In this document: piece after piece, positions 61,776 to 64,000 of the stretch
How positions within the stretch are numbered: the stretch's first letter is position 1
Layout of the letters: the number at the start of each line of letters is the position of its first letter
Origin: Carboxylicivirga litoralis
Lineage (GTDB): Bacteria > Bacteroidota > Bacteroidia > Bacteroidales > Marinilabiliaceae
Length of the DNA: 64,000 nt
Direction: 5' to 3'
Assembly: GCF_025499605.1 (NCBI RefSeq)
Contig: NZ_JAFMVC010000023.1
Coordinates: 1 to 64,000 of the forward strand
Notes under the pieces: generated by a model
Seen by the model: only the letters and a program-made list of their open reading frames with translations
Database searches by the model: none
Told to the model about the DNA's origin: nothing
Program-made: the position numbers and the translations under genes

Positions 61776-63275
61776 CTAATATTTCGATTCTCTTTGACTG
61801 GCTTCTTCAAGCCATTGAGGAACTACAGTCCCTAAAAATTCTTCTTTATCAGAATTTAGTTTAGCCATATCTAAACCAATATATTCCTGGGCTTTAGCTT
61901 TTGTCGAAATATCAGGCATTTCAACTTCTTTATTATGACCAAGGTCTGCTAATAAGCGAGTAAGTTTAATTCTTGCTTCTTGGGCAATATTGATACCTGA
62001 TGAAACAATACGACCTGTTTCAACAGGTGAGTGGAATGATGCACCATGAGCTGCAACGGAATAATCCCAACGCCATTGAGCATGTCGAATATCCATAAGT
62101 ATTGGTTGCATTTGTTCCTCGTTTGCTCCTTTCTCCCAAGCAGCTTTCGCTTCAACGTGTGCCTTAACCAATAAATTTTCAAGTATGGTAACATTTTCTT
62201 TAATCTTATCCTGTCGAGAGAATACATCGGCTATTAGTCTGCCTGTTTCCTCACGGTGACAAACCTGACATGAATTGGCGACATTATTAAGAGGACTTTG
62301 AATATGGTGGTCGGTAAATTTTACACCACCTTCGCTTTTATATGGCATGTGACAATCAGCACAAGATACACCACGTTCTGCATGTACACCTGTTAAGTAA
62401 GTTTCATAACCAGGGTGTTGAGCTTTTAACATTGGGGCTTTACTCAGTTTATGTGTCCAATCCTTAAATTCCATATCATCGTAATAAACTTCCATTTGTT
62501 CAACAGACATACCGTTATCCCAAGGGAATGTTAGATATGGAACTCCTTCAATTTTCTTTTTATTAAAATAGTATTCCACATGGCATTGAGCACAAACCAA
62601 GCTTCTCATTTCCTGATGCGTAGCTTTTGCAATGTCCTTTCCTTGTCTTTCAAACGCTTCAATTAAAGCAGGACGAGAAATGCGTAATTGCATGGTGTTT
62701 ACATCATGGCAATCAGCACAACCAATTGGATTCACAATCTCAGCTCCCCATTTTTCCCATGAGCCTTTATAAAACTCTGCAATTCCAACTTCATTCATCA
62801 TTCTTGGAACATCGGGGCTTTTACATGTCCAACAAGTATTTGGCATCGGACTTTTCACTTCGTCATTAGGTGCTCCGGTTCTTAAAGTATTGCGAACATC
62901 TTCAACAGCATAATAGTGACCTCTTCCCTGGTTATAGTCTTTTGAGAAACCATAGCCAGCCCACAGAACTACCAATTTTGGGTCATCTTCAAGCTCGTCA
63001 ATCATTGTTGCACCATTGTATTTACTTCTAAATGTTGTGTCGGAAGTTTTATAATATGATTCAAACTCACGAGGAAAGTTAGCTCCCCACTTTTCGTTTC
63101 GGGGTTCAAACTGAGAAAAATCGTTTTTGGGTGCATAGGCAAACACCGCTTCACTTCTTCTTTCTACAACACTGGACGCTAATAATCCTAAAAGGAATAC
63201 AACTACAATAGTTCCAAGGAAAAGAACCCAACCTTTCCAAGGTTTTTCTTTGATTTGTTCGCTGAATGATTTCAT
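61776..63275 (-). CDS. nrfA: Ammonia-forming cytochrome c nitrite reductase
   Basis: A 499-residue pentahaem nitrite reductase that reduces nitrite to ammonium in six electron steps. An N-terminal signal anchor covers ~15-35. Haem sites are CWTCK at 148-152 (the Lys-ligated catalytic haem), CADCH at 186-190, CAQCH at 228-232, CADCH at 305-309 and CQVCH at 336-340. The haem-1 CxxCK with four CxxCH is diagnostic of NrfA. It forms a complex with membrane NrfH, encoded 18 bases upstream, which supplies quinol electrons. Length is normal. Confidence 0.97.
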   Translation of the reverse strand: MKSFSEQIKEKPWKGWVLFLGTIVVVFLLGLLASSVVERRSEAVFAYAPKNDFSQFEPRNEKWGANFPREFESYYKTSDTTFRSKYNGATMIDELEDDPKLVVLWAGYGFSKDYNQGRGHYYAVEDVRNTLRTGAPNDEVKSPMPNTCWTCKSPDVPRMMNEVGIAEFYKGSWEKWGAEIVNPIGCADCHDVNTMQLRISRPALIEAFERQGKDIAKATHQEMRSLVCAQCHVEYYFNKKKIEGVPYLTFPWDNGMSVEQMEVYYDDMEFKDWTHKLSKAPMLKAQHPGYETYLTGVHAERGVSCADCHMPYKSEGGVKFTDHHIQSPLNNVANSCQVCHREETGRLIADVFSRQDKIKENVTILENLLVKAHVEAKAAWEKGANEEQMQPILMDIRHAQWRWDYSVAAHGASFHSPVETGRIVSSGINIAQEARIKLTRLLADLGHNKEVEMPDISTKAKAQEYIGLDMAKLNSDKEEFLGTVVPQWLEEASQRESKY

Positions 63276-63293
63276 ATCTTTAGTTCTATGTTA

Positions 63294-63878
63294 TTATTCT
63301 GTTTCTTCTAATGCTTCTTTTAACCAATCGGGTACTGGACTTTCGGGTAACGGCACTTTAGCATTAGGCGTACTCGAAAGACTGTTCACCCTGCCATGAG
63401 GGACTTCTCGATGGCATTCCCAACAAGTTCTGTCAGTTCTGTCAGAATGAAAATCGGTATGAATGGTATTCATTTTTGTATCGGTAATAAGGTTACTATG
63501 GCAACGAATACAATTTTGTTGCACTACATGATGACCTTCTTCTTTTATTTGTATAACCTGTGGCTCGGCACGCATTGTAAAGATTGAAGCGTGTCGCATT
63601 CCATCTTTTCCTTTGAAATAATATTTATTGAATACGTTATTGTGAGGTACATGGCAATCGTTACAGTTTGCCCATTCACGATGAGAACTGTGCATCCATG
63701 TAGCATATTGCGGAGCCATGATGTGGCAATTTACGCAGGTTTTTGGGTCATCAGATAGATAAGATGATGCATTGGAGACATAGAATAGAAAGAAAAAAAG
63801 ACCTAACAGAATTGCTGAAACGATAATGACAGGTATCTTCCATTTATCAGGAGGTAAAATCTTTTTCAATATGTTCAT
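63294..63878 (-). CDS. nrfH: Cytochrome c nitrite reductase small subunit NrfH (NapC/NirT type)
   Basis: A 194-residue tetrahaem quinol dehydrogenase. A single TM anchor (~15-35) precedes four haem motifs: CVNCH (48-52), CNDCH (72-76), CIRCH (123-127) and CWECH (152-156). It passes electrons from menaquinol to NrfA. The last ~30 residues are proline-rich and variable. It is the first visible gene of the operon nrfH-nrfA-resB-ccsA, with 18 bases to nrfA. About 120 bases lie upstream to the window end; I see no clear regulatory site there. Confidence 0.96.
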   Translation of the reverse strand: MNILKKILPPDKWKIPVIIVSAILLGLFFFLFYVSNASSYLSDDPKTCVNCHIMAPQYATWMHSSHREWANCNDCHVPHNNVFNKYYFKGKDGMRHASIFTMRAEPQVIQIKEEGHHVVQQNCIRCHSNLITDTKMNTIHTDFHSDRTDRTCWECHREVPHGRVNSLSSTPNAKVPLPESPVPDWLKEALEETE

Positions 63879-64000
63879 AGCCTCAAAATTCGTTTTTACA
63901 TTAAAACTATCCTCCCCACAAATTCATTATTTCAAATCAATGAATACTCAACCTTCTAATGCAAATATATGTTACCAAGAACAAAGAAGCTGTACCATAT

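Overview
The window looks like chromosomal DNA of a low-GC, anaerobic or facultatively anaerobic member of the Bacteroidota, most likely in or near the Marinilabiliales/Bacteroidales. This is an inference from several signs: a type IX secretion (T9SS) type B C-terminal domain next to a PorP/SprF protein, a second secreted protein with a T9SS type A tail, many lipoproteins and TonB-family proteins, TAnnTTTG promoter boxes, no obvious Shine-Dalgarno sequences, and fermentation genes (phosphotransacetylase, acetate kinase, phosphate butyryltransferase, butyrate kinase) together with nitrite ammonification genes (nrfHA). I see no insertion sequence, CRISPR array, prophage or rRNA.

Layout. 1-12.2 kb: tRNA-Asp, a 3596-residue secreted adhesin with 17 Calx-beta domains, and its PorP/SprF partner. 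12.2-18.6 kb: a secreted glutamine-amidotransferase-like protein and two chemoreceptors of different sensor type on either side of sucD. 18.9-20.2 kb: a small HTH protein and a caspase-like lipoprotein. 20.7-30.7 kb: housekeeping and envelope genes (fabG, a DUF6340-like lipoprotein, dacB, a DUF819 permease, a BamA-like barrel, a YitT protein, a nitrilase-family amidase, a TonB/plug fusion, a DUF1338 enzyme). 30.9-36.5 kb: pta, a divergent 3-hydroxyacyl-CoA dehydrogenase, ackA, ptb and buk, an acyl-CoA to acid plus ATP cluster. 36.6-40.1 kb: a cation/proton antiporter and a secreted trypsin-like protease. 40.1-46.2 kb: a very tightly packed five-gene minus-strand operon. 46.4-54.5 kb: a TonB-dependent receptor, a U32 RNA-hydroxylase-like protein, an SLC13/TrkA-C transporter, a coiled-coil lipoprotein and a CarboxypepD_reg-like protein. 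54.6-58.4 kb: a GH16-fold protein that has lost both catalytic glutamates and carries a new-looking N-terminal repeat array, divergent from a VTC-domain protein and a secreted CotH-like protein. 58.4-58.9 kb: tRNA-Gly, a tRNA-Leu gene broken at the anticodon loop, a 137-bp scar, and an intact tRNA-Leu. 58.9-63.9 kb: a cation diffusion facilitator, then nrfH-nrfA-resB-ccsA.

Functional themes are surface adhesion and secretion through T9SS, energy conservation by substrate-level phosphorylation (pta/ackA, ptb/buk) and by nitrite respiration to ammonium (NrfHA with its own ResB/CcsA haem-attachment machinery), and envelope maintenance. The observations most worth following are the GH16 pseudoenzyme with its 12-15-residue repeat array beside the VTC/CotH pair, the period-three super-repeat in the giant adhesin, the caspase-like lipoprotein, the active-site changes in the hydroxyacyl-CoA dehydrogenase homologue, and the broken tRNA-Leu at the edge of the nrf block.
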